DNA of 64,000 nucleotides from Chlorobiaceae bacterium. GTDB taxonomy: Bacteria; Bacteroidota; Chlorobiia; Chlorobiales; Chlorobiaceae. This document shows positions 8,043-17,436 of the stretch, piece by piece (positions within the stretch are counted from its first letter, which is position 1; each line of letters begins with the position of its first letter). A program made the translations under genes and the position numbers. A model generated the notes under the pieces. It saw nothing but the letters and a program-made list of their open reading frames with translations. It was not told where the DNA came from and did no database searches. The stretch covers positions 26,531 to 90,530 of the forward strand of contig JABDHL010000010.1 of the NCBI GenBank assembly GCA_012972825.1. The letters are read 5' to 3'.

Positions 8043-9347
8043 ATGAACACAGCGTTTGTGAAAATATGGGGCGAGTTGGCCGGTGCTGTAGCCTGGGATG
8101 ATATTTCCGGCATTGCAGCATTTGAGTACGATCCGAAATTTATAAGTCGGGATTGGGATATAGCCCCTCTGCAAATGCCTATCAATTCAGGCAGAAAAAG
8201 TTTCAGATTTCCTTCCCTGAGGAAAAAAGCAGACCCGGCAATTGATACGTTCAAAGGTTTGCCTGGCTTATTGGCTGATGTGCTGCCCGACAGATATGGC
8301 AGTGAATTGATCCGCATGTGGTTGGCGCAGCAAGGCCGCCCACTGGACAGCATGAATCCGGTGGAAATTCTGTGCTTTATCGGCAACAGGGGGATGGGAG
8401 CTTTGGAATTTGAGCCGGCCATATTACAACAAGGCAAAAGAGCATTCTCCGTTGAAATAGATAGTCTTATAGATATTGCACAAAAAATATTGTCACAAAA
8501 AGAGGCCTTTATTACCAACCTGAAGGGGGGTGAAGAAAAGGCGGTCATGGATATTTTACGGATAGGCACATCAGCGGGTGGGGCAAGGCCGAAGGCGGTA
8601 ATTGCCTACAATGAAAAAACGGGAGCGGTGAAATCGGGGCAGACCAATGCGCCCTCGGGGTTTGAGCATTGGCTGATCAAGCTTGATGGAGTAAGTGATG
8701 TTCAAGTGGGCGCCAGCAAAGGATATGGACGGGTTGAAATGGCATATTATACCATGGCAATTGCATGTGGCATTGAAATGATGCCGTCCAGGCTACTGGA
8801 AGAACATGACAGAGCACATTTTATGACCAAACGATTTGACCGGGAAGGCACCTCAACCAGGCACCACATACAGACCTTTTGTGCTATGAAGCATTTTGAT
8901 TACAATGCGGTAGCAAGTTTCAGTTACGAGCAGCTTTTTCAAACCATGCGGGAACTCAGGCTTTCCTATCCCGATGCAGAGCAGATGTTTCGAAGGATGG
9001 TGTTTAATGTGGCGGCTCGCAATTGCGATGATCATACCAAAAATTTTGCATTCAGGCTGAAAAAAGATGGGAAATGGGAATTGGCACCAGCCTACGATAT
9101 ATGCCATGCATATCAGCCGAAGCACCAATGGGTAAGCCAGCATGCACTGAGCATAAACGGAAAGCGAAACGATATCACAAAAGAAGATCTGCTGATCATT
9201 GGCAAATCAATTAAGAACAAAAAAGCAGAAGAGGTGATTGACGAAATCAGTGATACGATAGGCAAATGGAAGACCTTTGCTGATGAGGTGGACGTTTCAC
9301 CTGCACTTCGTGACGAAATAGAAGCCACCTTGATAAGGTTGAAATAA
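8043..9347 (+). CDS. hipA: HipA-like serine/threonine kinase toxin
   Basis: A 434-residue protein of HipA length. The N-terminal domain includes LPGLLADVLPDRYGSELI. The kinase core has the GTSAGGARPKAV loop and a HWLIKLDG strand. The catalytic block AARNCDDHTKNFAF corresponds to the N-x-DDH-x-x-N motif, followed by LAPAYDICHA in place of the metal-binding DFG. HipA phosphorylates glutamyl-tRNA synthetase or related targets and causes dormancy. All key residues are present, so it is probably active. A good ribosome site (GGAAGGAG) precedes the ATG. Confidence 0.9.
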   Translation: MNTAFVKIWGELAGAVAWDDISGIAAFEYDPKFISRDWDIAPLQMPINSGRKSFRFPSLRKKADPAIDTFKGLPGLLADVLPDRYGSELIRMWLAQQGRPLDSMNPVEILCFIGNRGMGALEFEPAILQQGKRAFSVEIDSLIDIAQKILSQKEAFITNLKGGEEKAVMDILRIGTSAGGARPKAVIAYNEKTGAVKSGQTNAPSGFEHWLIKLDGVSDVQVGASKGYGRVEMAYYTMAIACGIEMMPSRLLEEHDRAHFMTKRFDREGTSTRHHIQTFCAMKHFDYNAVASFSYEQLFQTMRELRLSYPDAEQMFRRMVFNVAARNCDDHTKNFAFRLKKDGKWELAPAYDICHAYQPKHQWVSQHALSINGKRNDITKEDLLIIGKSIKNKKAEEVIDEISDTIGKWKTFADEVDVSPALRDEIEATLIRLK

Positions 9348-9374
9348 TTACCTGCCCGTCCGCCATCGACCCAC

Positions 9375-9809
9375 TCACCATTTCGAAATCCCATTACTCT
9401 TCAGCCATTGTTGAACATCAGCATTGCCAATCTTGGCCGCCTGCAATAAATCCGCTGTTGCTCCTTCTTTATCGCCCTGGTCGAGTTTTATGGCAGCTCG
9501 ATTGAGGTAGGCAGGAACAAAAGACGGGCTAATCTCAATGGCTTGCGTATAGTCTGCTGTGGCTCCTTTATTATCTCCAAGATCAGATTTTATACTCCCC
9601 CGGTTATTATAGGTATCTGCAGATTTTGGATTGATTTCAATGGCCTTTGTGTAGTCAGCTATGGCACCCTTGAAATCATTGTTACCGAATTATACTTCAG
9701 CGCTTGTGAAAAAAGTTTTAGCGTCATCTGTCGGGTTGGCGTTTGCGAGTGCATATGCAAGCATGAGCGCAAATATTGATAGAGATAGAATCCGAAAATA
9801 ATGTTTCAT
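9375..9809 (-). pseudogene. TPR-repeat secreted protein with one internal stop codon
   Basis: Reading leftward from the ATG at 9809 gives a signal peptide (MKHYFRILSLSIFALMLAYA) and, after about 14 residues, a TAA stop at 9690-9692. The frame then continues without any shift through three tetratricopeptide-like repeats (FKGAIADYTKAIEINP, KGATADYTQAIEISP, KEGATADLLQAAKIG) to a TGA at 9375. The total is 145 codons. A single base change at codon 40 breaks an otherwise intact small TPR protein. Its function is unknown; it is tail-to-tail with hipA. Confidence 0.85.
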
Positions 9810-9877
9810 TGGTTACTGCAGCTGTAATGGTTATGTAAAAATCCGTGTATCTGTTCCATGAACGTGTTGTTACCCGG

Positions 9878-9910
9878 CTGACGGGGCAGGGTTTATTAAG
9901 GCCCCGTCAG
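9878..9910 (-). terminator. Hairpin after the interrupted receptor gene
   Basis: A perfect 10-bp stem (CTGACGGGGC / GCCCCGTCAG) with a 13-base loop lies 20 bases past the receptor stop codon at 9930. There is no T-run on either side, so termination is likely but not certain. Confidence 0.6.
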
Positions 9911-9929
9911 GAGAATGATTCTTTCAGGG

Positions 9930-10110
9930 TTAGAATGCCTGTGTTAAGCCAACATTGAACGAACGACCCTGTCCGGCAACCGACGCGAATGGAGTGATTC
10001 GTTTGTTTGCCAGGTTCTGGTCATAGTTGATACCACCAAGCGGGAGATAATAAAACCTGTCGAACAGGTTCGTTATACCAAAGTCCATCCGGAGGTTTTT
10101 GTATTGGTAC
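9930..10110 (-). pseudogene. TonB-dependent copper-type receptor, severed C-terminal piece
   Basis: On the minus strand this reads QYKNLRMDFGITNLFDRFYY, then LPLGGINYDQNLANKRI, and ends in GRSFNVGLTQAF and a TAA. That is the closing part of a TonB-dependent outer-membrane receptor, with the last beta-strand and terminal phenylalanine. It is separated from the rest of its gene (41626-43572) by the 31.5-kb prophage. Removing the prophage and one GGTAC copy joins the two parts in frame to a 705-residue protein. Confidence 0.95.
10106..10110. repeat. Target-site duplication GGTAC (left copy)
   Basis: Five bases GGTAC directly abut the first prophage base at 10111. The same five bases follow the last prophage base at 41631-41635. 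Mu-type transposition makes 5-bp duplications. Restoring the receptor reading frame with one copy confirms the call. Confidence 0.95.
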
Positions 10111-10158
10111 TATAACGCGACAATCAGTTTCAGAAAAAAAGACAAGCAGTTTCAGAAA
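10111..10158. repeat. Prophage right end: terminal inverted repeat and two transposase-box repeats
   Basis: The end starts TATAACGCGAC. An 18-bp box begins at base 9 of the element (10119-10136) and recurs 22 bases further in (10141-10158) with 17 of 18 bases the same (GAC-AA-x-CAGTTTCAGAAA). The opposite end carries a related box at the same distance from the tip (41605-41622). This is the layout expected for MuA-type end-binding sites. Confidence 0.75.
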
Positions 10159-10234
10159 TTTAAAAGCTCGTTAACACCATTAACAATTTGACGTAATTTA
10201 ACACCTGTTCAATGGGTGATAAACGAAGGATAAA

Positions 10235-10642
10235 CTACAGCAAAGAGGCCTCTAAAAAGTACGTATCTGTTTGTTCAAGAGACCACCTTAAAAAGGTTGC
10301 AATATCAAGAACAAGAGCATGTGATCGAGATACGGATGTGCGATATTCCCACTCTATTTGCGCTGCCTTACTCATCCCCATAATCGCCTTCTCAACATCA
10401 TCAAGAACACCAAGAGCAAGCAACTTTAGACGGCATTGCACCATAGTAATTGATTGAGGTATTATTGTCGGTAGAGGCTGAGCTTTTGCCCAGCAGCCGC
10501 CGGCATGCCCATCCCCAATTCCAAACCCGATAGGGAGTGGAATCCACCCATTTTCAGTTATCAAATCCTCAACAGTATGGGGATCCTCTATATCAATAAC
10601 ATTCGTAATCTTTTCGTCTACTATTACTGCGTAATTTGGCAT
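10235..10642 (-). CDS. Phage protein at the fibre end, unknown function
   Basis: A 135-residue protein, the last gene before the prophage right end. It starts MPNYAVIVDEKITNVID and is probably a soluble tail-fibre accessory or assembly protein, since it follows the fibre gene by five bases. The N-terminal block (YAVI-x-x-x-KITNVI) is common in small proteins after phage fibre genes. I do not recognise a defined family. Confidence 0.7.
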   Translation of the reverse strand: MPNYAVIVDEKITNVIDIEDPHTVEDLITENGWIPLPIGFGIGDGHAGGCWAKAQPLPTIIPQSITMVQCRLKLLALGVLDDVEKAIMGMSKAAQIEWEYRTSVSRSHALVLDIATFLRWSLEQTDTYFLEASLL

Positions 10643-10647
10643 TCGGT

Positions 10648-11664
10648 TTAAGTTTTTATGATTATCGCACCTTTGTTCCCATCTCCTGTAGGAGTATTTG
10701 ATCCTAATCCTGCGGCTCCAATCGTAGACGTGTATGCTGTACCAATCACGAGATTGGTATAACGTTTAATTGCATAACTTCCATTAGAACCACAAGCTGT
10801 TGTATTGTTAACAGGATTACTATTTCCTATTGTCCCAAATATCCCTGGTAACATTACATCATGGCTTACACCGTCTATAAATGCACATAAACCTTGAGCA
10901 TTAATATCCCCATTAGTGCCGATTGGTGGTCTGCCACCAAAATATTGTATGCCAGAAGAAGATGCCGGATATCCACCAGGAGCAGTGATAGTCGTTGGGC
11001 CTACAAAGGATGTTGTTCCTCCAGCGGTAGCAGTACCACTTGTGCTATAAGAACCGCCACCTCCGCCGATAACAGTAACTTCTGCTGAGGTTGAAGTTGC
11101 CGTCCAAGTTCCTGTTGTTGTTATAATCGTGGTGTTTGACGAAATATCACCTGAAGCCAGCAGGTTTACTCCACCAATTGTCTTTACCGCAGACCACAAC
11201 GTTGCAGTTCCATTAGTGCTAAGTATTTTCCCACTATTGGATGTCTGATCTGCGACTTGTGATAACAGTGCCCAGTTTGTTGTATCCGACGCAGGGTCAG
11301 TTGTACCTGACCCTGCCGTCTTACGTCTGTACGATTGATAGTTTGTTGGAGACCAGCGTACATCGCCAATGGCGTACGAGGTTCCTGACACCCACTTTGA
11401 AGCATTGACAGCACTAATTGCTGTATTTAGCAGCGCATTAGCGCTTAAAATATTATTAGCACTGGTTATCACATCCGACGCGGTACTTGCTGCGTCTGAG
11501 TCACATTGATTAGCTGTTAGATTAGCTTGATTCGTCCAGGCTGCAAGTTCAGCTTCATGAGTCACCCACCAAGAGAGGAAATTTGCAACAGCACTAGAAA
11601 ATGTTGTTTTATCACCTCTAACTGGAGGAGAAGGAGGTGTAGTAAGAGTTTGAGTTATACTCAT
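10648..11664 (-). CDS. Tail fibre protein, glycine-rich tip
   Basis: A 338-residue protein. The first 110 residues are helical and repetitive. Residues about 115-160 (VSGTSYAIGDVRWSP, then YQSYRRKTAGSGTTDPASDT) look like a carbohydrate-binding module of the chitin-binding type. The C-terminal half is glycine- and threonine-rich with GGGGGSYSTSGTATAGG and a closing GAAGLGSNTPTGDGNKGAII block, typical of fibre tips that contact the host. Position near the right end fits a Mu-type fibre. Confidence 0.75.
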   Translation of the reverse strand: MSITQTLTTPPSPPVRGDKTTFSSAVANFLSWWVTHEAELAAWTNQANLTANQCDSDAASTASDVITSANNILSANALLNTAISAVNASKWVSGTSYAIGDVRWSPTNYQSYRRKTAGSGTTDPASDTTNWALLSQVADQTSNSGKILSTNGTATLWSAVKTIGGVNLLASGDISSNTTIITTTGTWTATSTSAEVTVIGGGGGSYSTSGTATAGGTTSFVGPTTITAPGGYPASSSGIQYFGGRPPIGTNGDINAQGLCAFIDGVSHDVMLPGIFGTIGNSNPVNNTTACGSNGSYAIKRYTNLVIGTAYTSTIGAAGLGSNTPTGDGNKGAIIIKT

Positions 11665-12620
11665 TATATCAGTCCGGTTACTCTAAACTTTATGATCATA
11701 TCGTTAATTCCAACAAAGGTTCTGCGCCATTCCTCTAAAACGCCATAAATGATGTATGATTGATACGATATCGGCCCTTGATTAAGATCATAAACTCCAC
11801 CGGTGGCCCTCATGCTATTGAGAAAATTGACTATCGCATCAGACTCCTCAGTCTTGACACGTATAACGGCATTAATATCAGGGGCGTAGTTACCCTGTTT
11901 CAGATACCGATCGCCAAAATCATCAGGTATATCCTTAGAGAAATCAAGCGCCCCGTCATCCATTCCTTTTTGTGTGCGGCCTATATCTTTTGAAGATCCA
12001 GGGGAAATTTTCCCTACAGAGACTGTCCCAGGCGACGATAAGAGTATTCTGATTTTATCACTACTACCAGTTATCAAGCCTAGCTCAATAGAAAATTTAG
12101 ACCTTGGATCAGGAGGCTCTGAAAAAAACCAGTCATAGTAATCATCAACGAGATCAAGACCATAATACAGATCTAGGGTTCCACTATCCCACAAGGCTGT
12201 ACCTAATGAATCCAACACTATCGCCTGGGCTGTTGAAGCAACAACTCCAAGGAAGTACAGCGTCCCCACATATGGCTTTTGAATGATTTGGTCAATTATC
12301 AGGGGATTAGTGCTACAAGTTGAGAGATACCCATCCCATACCTTCATACGATTGATCATCCCGACAATAAGCCAATACGGGTCGGCGATCGGTGCAAATC
12401 CTGCATTAAGCCAATCATTATTGACGTTCACACCACCGGCATACAGGTCAGGATCTTTGCCTATATTGCCATCTTTTGCAGACTCATACAAAAAGACTCC
12501 TTTGTACCGCTGATCACCAATCGCATATGTCTCTGTACTCGACCAGATCGTTTCAGTTATCGGAATATTCGTTGAAACGATATCTTCCGATGTTATCGCA
12601 ACAGGCTTCATCGCTCTCAT
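11664..12620 (-). CDS. Phage tail protein, unknown
   Basis: A 318-residue protein between the tape measure and fibre genes, overlapping both by one to four bases, so translation is coupled. It has an N-terminal segment with YAIGDQRYKGVFLYESAKDG, which resembles the sugar-binding style module of the next gene, and a C-terminal mixed region ending IIKFRVTGLI. It is probably a distal tail or baseplate component. No closer family is recognised. Confidence 0.65.
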   Translation of the reverse strand: MRAMKPVAITSEDIVSTNIPITETIWSSTETYAIGDQRYKGVFLYESAKDGNIGKDPDLYAGGVNVNNDWLNAGFAPIADPYWLIVGMINRMKVWDGYLSTCSTNPLIIDQIIQKPYVGTLYFLGVVASTAQAIVLDSLGTALWDSGTLDLYYGLDLVDDYYDWFFSEPPDPRSKFSIELGLITGSSDKIRILLSSPGTVSVGKISPGSSKDIGRTQKGMDDGALDFSKDIPDDFGDRYLKQGNYAPDINAVIRVKTEESDAIVNFLNSMRATGGVYDLNQGPISYQSYIIYGVLEEWRRTFVGINDMIIKFRVTGLI

Positions 12621-15600
12621 GATGATCTCGTGATCACGCCATTTTTTTGAAAGTCACGGATCGCAAATTTAATGTCACTTACGGTCTTATTACCATCTTC
12701 AGCAACGACCTTGCTCTCCTGTATCATCTGCTTGAGATCAATAATCGCCTTTTCAACATCTCTTAACGTCGCGTCTTTACTCGCCAGTGATTGTATTAAT
12801 CCCGCATTCCTTGCAACAATTCTTGCGTACTCAAGGGGATCAGTAGACAACGATCGAGCCGTTGCAAGTACGTTGCCTACCGCTCCACTTATACTATTTA
12901 ATGCTGTAATCCGTGTATCACTGTTGCTTGAGAGTGCGTCTTGTACAAGCTGATTAACTACTGCTTGTTGAGATAACTCTAACCCTCGGCCACGACTTAA
13001 CGCAGTGGTCTCTGAGTTTGTCCACAAACTCCTGCTATACGCAAGAAGAGAGTCCGCAGCTTTCTGAAGATCCGTTGCCGCTGTAGTGGTTGTCTCTGCT
13101 GCAGTTGTCTGTGCATCTGCAAGTTGCTGCTGTAAAGTCGCGATCTGATCTGTCAAGCGTGATGTCGCCTGAGCAACCATATCATTAAGTTGTTGCTGGC
13201 TTTGCTGCGTTATGTCTGCAGCAGTTTGAGCTGCCTCAGATGTTGTTGTTGATGCTGCTGTTGATGGTGCCGATCCAAGCAATCCCGCTCCGGCCAATAT
13301 GTCGCTGAAGGTTTGTATTTGAGGCGCAAGACTATCCACAATAGCTCTGCCGGAGTCGGAAAAAGACTGCAACGCAGAGGAAGAGACAGGCCCTGCTGCG
13401 TATGCTGCCGTGACACTATTCATCCAAGGCTGCAATGCCGGCGTAATCACCGAGGACGAAAATTCAGTTATCGCAGCTTGAGATAAGGTGTTATTTATTG
13501 TTGTCGTGAAATCCGTCTGAAATTGAGCTGCCGCGCTCATCGAATTTTTGAAAGCGTTACTCAATGAACTTGTTAATGTTCCGGCAAAGTTATTCGTCTG
13601 ATCAATAGCCGTTGTGGTGGCACTTGTAGCTGTTGTTGTCGCCGCAGTTGTTGCCGCAGTTGTCGAGGCAACACGCAGGCCCATAGCATCCAAACCGGAA
13701 ACGAACTGAGTGACCGCAGGTATCAAACTCTCAGTTACTGATTTTACCCTGTCGAAAGCCGAAGCGATATCCTGATCAGATCCACCATTAGCCATCAAGT
13801 TCGCCACATCAGCCATAACCGGCTGGAGTGCAGGCATAATAACGGAACTTGCAAACATCTGGATATCGATACTCCGTATAGCTTGAGCAATACTATCCTC
13901 AAGCTTTCCAGCGAATGTTGCCCCTGCAGTACCATCAGTTCCAGCAGCATTTATAGCATCATTCAGGAATCCTGTAACACTGGTCTGCGATATCCCGGTT
14001 AAAGCAACAATTAGCTCGTTTTGCTTTGCTAACTGTAAATCAGCCGTGTTCCCAACCGTTTTTTGAAGAGCTTCGTACTTGTAATTGATATTTGCAACCG
14101 CCGTTGCAACAGAATCATTGGAAAAACTCTTTATTGCCGTATCAATGGCCTGAAGGCTATTAAGATAATTAACCAGGTTAACACCGGCTTGACCTGTCCA
14201 GGCTGTAGACGTTCCAGCCGCATCGAATAACGATTGAGTGCCTCCGCCGGTTAAGGAATCCGGAAGTATTCCTTGAACATTATTTGCCCGCAACTCCTTG
14301 AGATTGGCGTCTGAATATCCGGCAGCTGCCATTATTTTCTGTGCAACAACACTACCAGCTGCTGCAAGCTGCTCGATAGATTGACGGGACGATGCATTAG
14401 TGTTATCAAGATTGGTTGTATCACGGCCAACGAACAACGATGAGATGAGAGAGGTCGCCGTTGTTGCCGCGGCTATATAAGGATTCCCCGTCGAAGCAAA
14501 GCTTGAAGCACCTGCTGCAAGAGAGTTCAGAACAGGGCTTTGCGTACCTGTTGCTTTTATCAGACCAGCGCCAAGTTGCGCCACCCCCTCAGTGGTCTTT
14601 GTAGAGTCAGTCAGGACAGTCGCCAGCCCTTTCGAAATATCCGACAATCCCTTGATAGCCTTCCCACCCATTGCAACATAAGCCTCACCAACCGCATCAA
14701 CCGATGAGACGATATCAGCATACAATTCCTTCTGCTTTGCAAGGGTTTTCTGCATGTTCTCATGCGCATACCTTTCTATGTTTACAGCTTCGGCAAGTTC
14801 ATTGCTCCCTTCCTTGCCAAGTCTTTTCGCTGCAGCAACACGCTCCTCTGCGGATTTAACACCAAGCAGAGCATCGGATACCGAGAGCGTATCATCCTTG
14901 TATGTTCCTAAGTATTTCTCAGCCTGAATGTGTAATGTTTCCGACTCTTTTAACGACTGGTTATATGCCGTAGTCTTAGTCTTAAGCAGTTCATCAGCCG
15001 CGGATACATCTTTCTTCGCATTAACCAAATGCTCCGCAACCTTCGCCCAACCGGCATCAGTGGTCGCACTCTCTTTCGATGCCGCGGTATATGCTTCTCT
15101 GGCTTTCATTGCAGATTCTTCAGCCTCAGCGACAGTATCGGTCGCTTCTTCCCGCTTTTTCATCGAAGCATTATACTCGTTGATGGCACCAGCATAAGCA
15201 TTCCACCCAGCAACACTCTCAGCCGGAGAGGCTTTGTTTGCTTTGGCTGCATCCTTTTCGATCCGCAATTTTATCGCACTTTGTTTGTCCTCTATATTTA
15301 AGTTTTGCTGGTTGATGGCGTACTGCTTTTTCGCCTCATCCGTTGTCATTTTATAATACGTAGTCATCAATCGAACATCCTCTGTCTCGCCAAGGGTTAT
15401 TTTTGCTCCCTTGATTTTCTCGGCGGCTATTGACTCGTATGTAGAGAGTTCAAGTTTTGCGTTGGTATATGCGGTAGGGTCAGCAGCGTAATACCCAGAC
15501 AAAGAACTGATAACTGTAGAGACTAGTGACGGCTTCGCTTCCTTGATGGCCGCCTGCCTTGATAACGTGCCTTCGAGATAAGCCTTTTGATCTATAAGCT

Positions 15601-16300
15601 GCTGTAATTCAAGTTTAAGCTTAGCGAGCCCTTCAGCTCCATGTATTTGGACGGTCAACCCGAAATCTTTGTACTTCTGAATACCTTCCAGCTGTTGGTC
15701 AAGATCCGCAACCTTAGTTCCTGCAAGGCCAAGCGCATTGGCAACCTTTGCCCCATACATATCCCATGCAACCCATAAAGCAGTAATCGCAGAAACAGCA
15801 ATCCCAACACCTGCAGGACTCATTAACCCCTGCAAGAGGAGCTTAGACATTGATGTACCGGTGGCATCTGCTTCTTCCCTCAACCGTCCCATTGAACCAG
15901 GTAGCTGCTGCAGGTTATTAGCTATACCCTGCATACCATACGGCATATCCTGTATGACTCGACCTAAGTCAATCATCGCGCCATTAAGTGCCCGACTATT
16001 CGTTATAGCAGCGGGGGCAATCATTTTTTCCGAAGCGCCACTGAGCTGGTGAATCTGCGCCTGGAGATCCTGCGATTTCGCCTTCAAGGCATCGAAAGCC
16101 TCTGTCCCTACATGTAAGTCGGCAAACTTGGAGTGTACCTGAGCGAGTTCTTTTCCAAGAGAGTTTAAGGAACTTTCCGTAGCCGCAACCGTTTGACCGG
16201 CACGCCCGAGGCTCTCATCAAGCTGCTGCACCCCGGAGAGGTCAGACTCTCCGGTTTGAATAGCAACTCTAAGTTTGATCTCCTCTATTGTCAAAGCCAT
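12617..16300 (-). CDS. Tail tape measure protein
   Basis: A 1227-residue protein, by far the longest phage gene. It has long helical low-complexity stretches rich in alanine, serine, threonine and glutamine, an N-terminal coiled coil, and a hydrophobic segment around residues 165-190 (GVGIAVSAITALWVAWDMYG). This is the tape-measure pattern: its length sets tail length and it is ejected with DNA. It follows the two chaperone-type small genes. The long tail implied suggests a siphovirus-like or myovirus-like tail; no sheath protein is evident, which favours the former. Confidence 0.9.
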   Translation of the reverse strand: MALTIEEIKLRVAIQTGESDLSGVQQLDESLGRAGQTVAATESSLNSLGKELAQVHSKFADLHVGTEAFDALKAKSQDLQAQIHQLSGASEKMIAPAAITNSRALNGAMIDLGRVIQDMPYGMQGIANNLQQLPGSMGRLREEADATGTSMSKLLLQGLMSPAGVGIAVSAITALWVAWDMYGAKVANALGLAGTKVADLDQQLEGIQKYKDFGLTVQIHGAEGLAKLKLELQQLIDQKAYLEGTLSRQAAIKEAKPSLVSTVISSLSGYYAADPTAYTNAKLELSTYESIAAEKIKGAKITLGETEDVRLMTTYYKMTTDEAKKQYAINQQNLNIEDKQSAIKLRIEKDAAKANKASPAESVAGWNAYAGAINEYNASMKKREEATDTVAEAEESAMKAREAYTAASKESATTDAGWAKVAEHLVNAKKDVSAADELLKTKTTAYNQSLKESETLHIQAEKYLGTYKDDTLSVSDALLGVKSAEERVAAAKRLGKEGSNELAEAVNIERYAHENMQKTLAKQKELYADIVSSVDAVGEAYVAMGGKAIKGLSDISKGLATVLTDSTKTTEGVAQLGAGLIKATGTQSPVLNSLAAGASSFASTGNPYIAAATTATSLISSLFVGRDTTNLDNTNASSRQSIEQLAAAGSVVAQKIMAAAGYSDANLKELRANNVQGILPDSLTGGGTQSLFDAAGTSTAWTGQAGVNLVNYLNSLQAIDTAIKSFSNDSVATAVANINYKYEALQKTVGNTADLQLAKQNELIVALTGISQTSVTGFLNDAINAAGTDGTAGATFAGKLEDSIAQAIRSIDIQMFASSVIMPALQPVMADVANLMANGGSDQDIASAFDRVKSVTESLIPAVTQFVSGLDAMGLRVASTTAATTAATTTATSATTTAIDQTNNFAGTLTSSLSNAFKNSMSAAAQFQTDFTTTINNTLSQAAITEFSSSVITPALQPWMNSVTAAYAAGPVSSSALQSFSDSGRAIVDSLAPQIQTFSDILAGAGLLGSAPSTAASTTTSEAAQTAADITQQSQQQLNDMVAQATSRLTDQIATLQQQLADAQTTAAETTTTAATDLQKAADSLLAYSRSLWTNSETTALSRGRGLELSQQAVVNQLVQDALSSNSDTRITALNSISGAVGNVLATARSLSTDPLEYARIVARNAGLIQSLASKDATLRDVEKAIIDLKQMIQESKVVAEDGNKTVSDIKFAIRDFQKNGVITRSS

Positions 16301-16428
16301 TACTCTTCCTCTTTCTCGTTTTTAATTATCGCCCGAGCCCTCCAGTAATTCATCTCTTCATAGCTGACCTCGACCTCCGTTCGGGCTTTCGACATCCCGA
16401 GCATCTCGGCAAGGTCAAACCAGCTCAT
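16300..16428 (-). CDS. Tail assembly chaperone second small frame
   Basis: A 42-residue frame starting MSWFDLAEMLGMSKARTE and ending in a charged NEKEEE tail. Its ATG shares one base with the stop of the upstream gene (TGATG), and its stop shares one base with the tape-measure start (TAATG), so the three genes are translationally coupled. In phages the gene just before the tape measure encodes an assembly chaperone, often with a short second frame. I see no slippery heptamer, so re-initiation rather than frameshifting is likely. Confidence 0.75.
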   Translation of the reverse strand: MSWFDLAEMLGMSKARTEVEVSYEEMNYWRARAIIKNEKEEE

Positions 16429-16778
16429 CAGCTCGGGATCGTCGTAAAATCCTGCTTAGCCTCATCAACCGTTTTAATCGCCTTCATCTTATTGTAGAGC
16501 TCCTCTACCTCATTCTGGAAATGGAACTCCAGCAACGCCTGGAAATCATCATTTGAGAACAGCCTTGCTCCATCACTGTCAAGAGCCTTCATAATGACAT
16601 ACCGGGTCCACATCGCAGCATTGGACTCTCCTGAACTCCCCTGTGTAACCACCTTATTCGTTTCATTCGGTGACAATGGCACAAAGTAAATTGTCTTATC
16701 CCATGCCTGGACATAATGTGACTGCTTGTTCTTGACAAGAGCTGTGTCAATCACCCTGAGTTGGTCAATAAAACCCAT
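16428..16778 (-). CDS. Tail assembly chaperone (first frame)
   Basis: A 116-residue acidic protein directly upstream of the small chaperone frame and the tape measure gene. The mid part (ETNKVVTQGSSGESNAAMWT, then RYVIMKALDSDGARLFSNDD) resembles small proteins that monitor capsid-tail proteins. The position and size are those of the lambda gpG-type chaperone. Assignment is by position and size more than by sequence. Confidence 0.65.
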   Translation of the reverse strand: MGFIDQLRVIDTALVKNKQSHYVQAWDKTIYFVPLSPNETNKVVTQGSSGESNAAMWTRYVIMKALDSDGARLFSNDDFQALLEFHFQNEVEELYNKMKAIKTVDEAKQDFTTIPS

Positions 16779-16835
16779 AATAAATACTGTTAAACGGTTG
16801 TTAAATGATGAAAAAATACCCTATGTATTACGCTC

Positions 16836-17261
16836 TTATGTTGCCGTCCCCTTTGTCGGAGTCGAAGCATAAACCAGTTTATAAGTACCTGTCTGTGTCT
16901 TGTTTTTAGCTGGTGCACCCTGATTCGGAACATCGGTAACATAAGCCGAGCCCGTCCATTCAATTGCACCAGTGGTCTTGCCGTCCGGATAAAATTTAAC
17001 GGCAGAAATGAGTGTTCCTGCAGCAAAAGCGGTATCCATAGCGACTTGGCCATTGGTGTCTGTCGAATCTATGGCAACATCAATGGCAAGATCCCGCGGA
17101 GCTGAGGCACCTCCCGTAGCAATCACATCAGGCTCTAACAAATGCAACTCATCTGATAGCACCGGAGGCCGTGGCGGAATGGTAAAGGTTACTGTATTGA
17201 TATGCAAAACTGGACTGGTACCGATATAGACATCAGCCTGATTAACTGTTTTCCTTGCCAT
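16836..17261 (-). CDS. Major tail tube protein (probable)
   Basis: A 141-residue beta-rich protein. It starts MARKTVNQADVYIGTSPVLH, contains DELHLLEPDVIATGG and ends with an Ig-like threonine-rich stretch. Its size and place, between the tail-completion genes and the chaperone, fit a tail tube subunit. No sheath gene lies beside it. Confidence 0.6.
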   Translation of the reverse strand: MARKTVNQADVYIGTSPVLHINTVTFTIPPRPPVLSDELHLLEPDVIATGGASAPRDLAIDVAIDSTDTNGQVAMDTAFAAGTLISAVKFYPDGKTTGAIEWTGSAYVTDVPNQGAPAKNKTQTGTYKLVYASTPTKGTAT

Positions 17262-17436
17262 CCTGTGTCTCCTGTTTGATTATTGGTTTTTCGATGTTTT
17301 TATTTTCCTTCAGAACCCAGCCCTGTTTAAGCAGCTCTTTAGCCACCCAGTCAACAGTAGCCCTTTCGTCACCTTGAGGGCTCACAATATCAATGAACAC
17401 CTCTCCATTTTCAGACTGATTCATCCGCATTACCAT
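17242..17436 (-). CDS. Small phage protein, unknown
   Basis: A 64-residue protein that overlaps its neighbours on both sides (20 and 26 bases). The short core IDIVSPQGDERATVDWVAKE is followed by a lysine-rich tail. No family recognised. Tight overlaps indicate a real gene of the tail operon. Confidence 0.55.
   Translation of the reverse strand: MVMRMNQSENGEVFIDIVSPQGDERATVDWVAKELLKQGWVLKENKNIEKPIIKQETQDGKENS

Noticed and set aside
12672..15301. Several plus-strand frames across the tape measure gene
   Set aside because: They are antisense shadows of low-complexity coding DNA.
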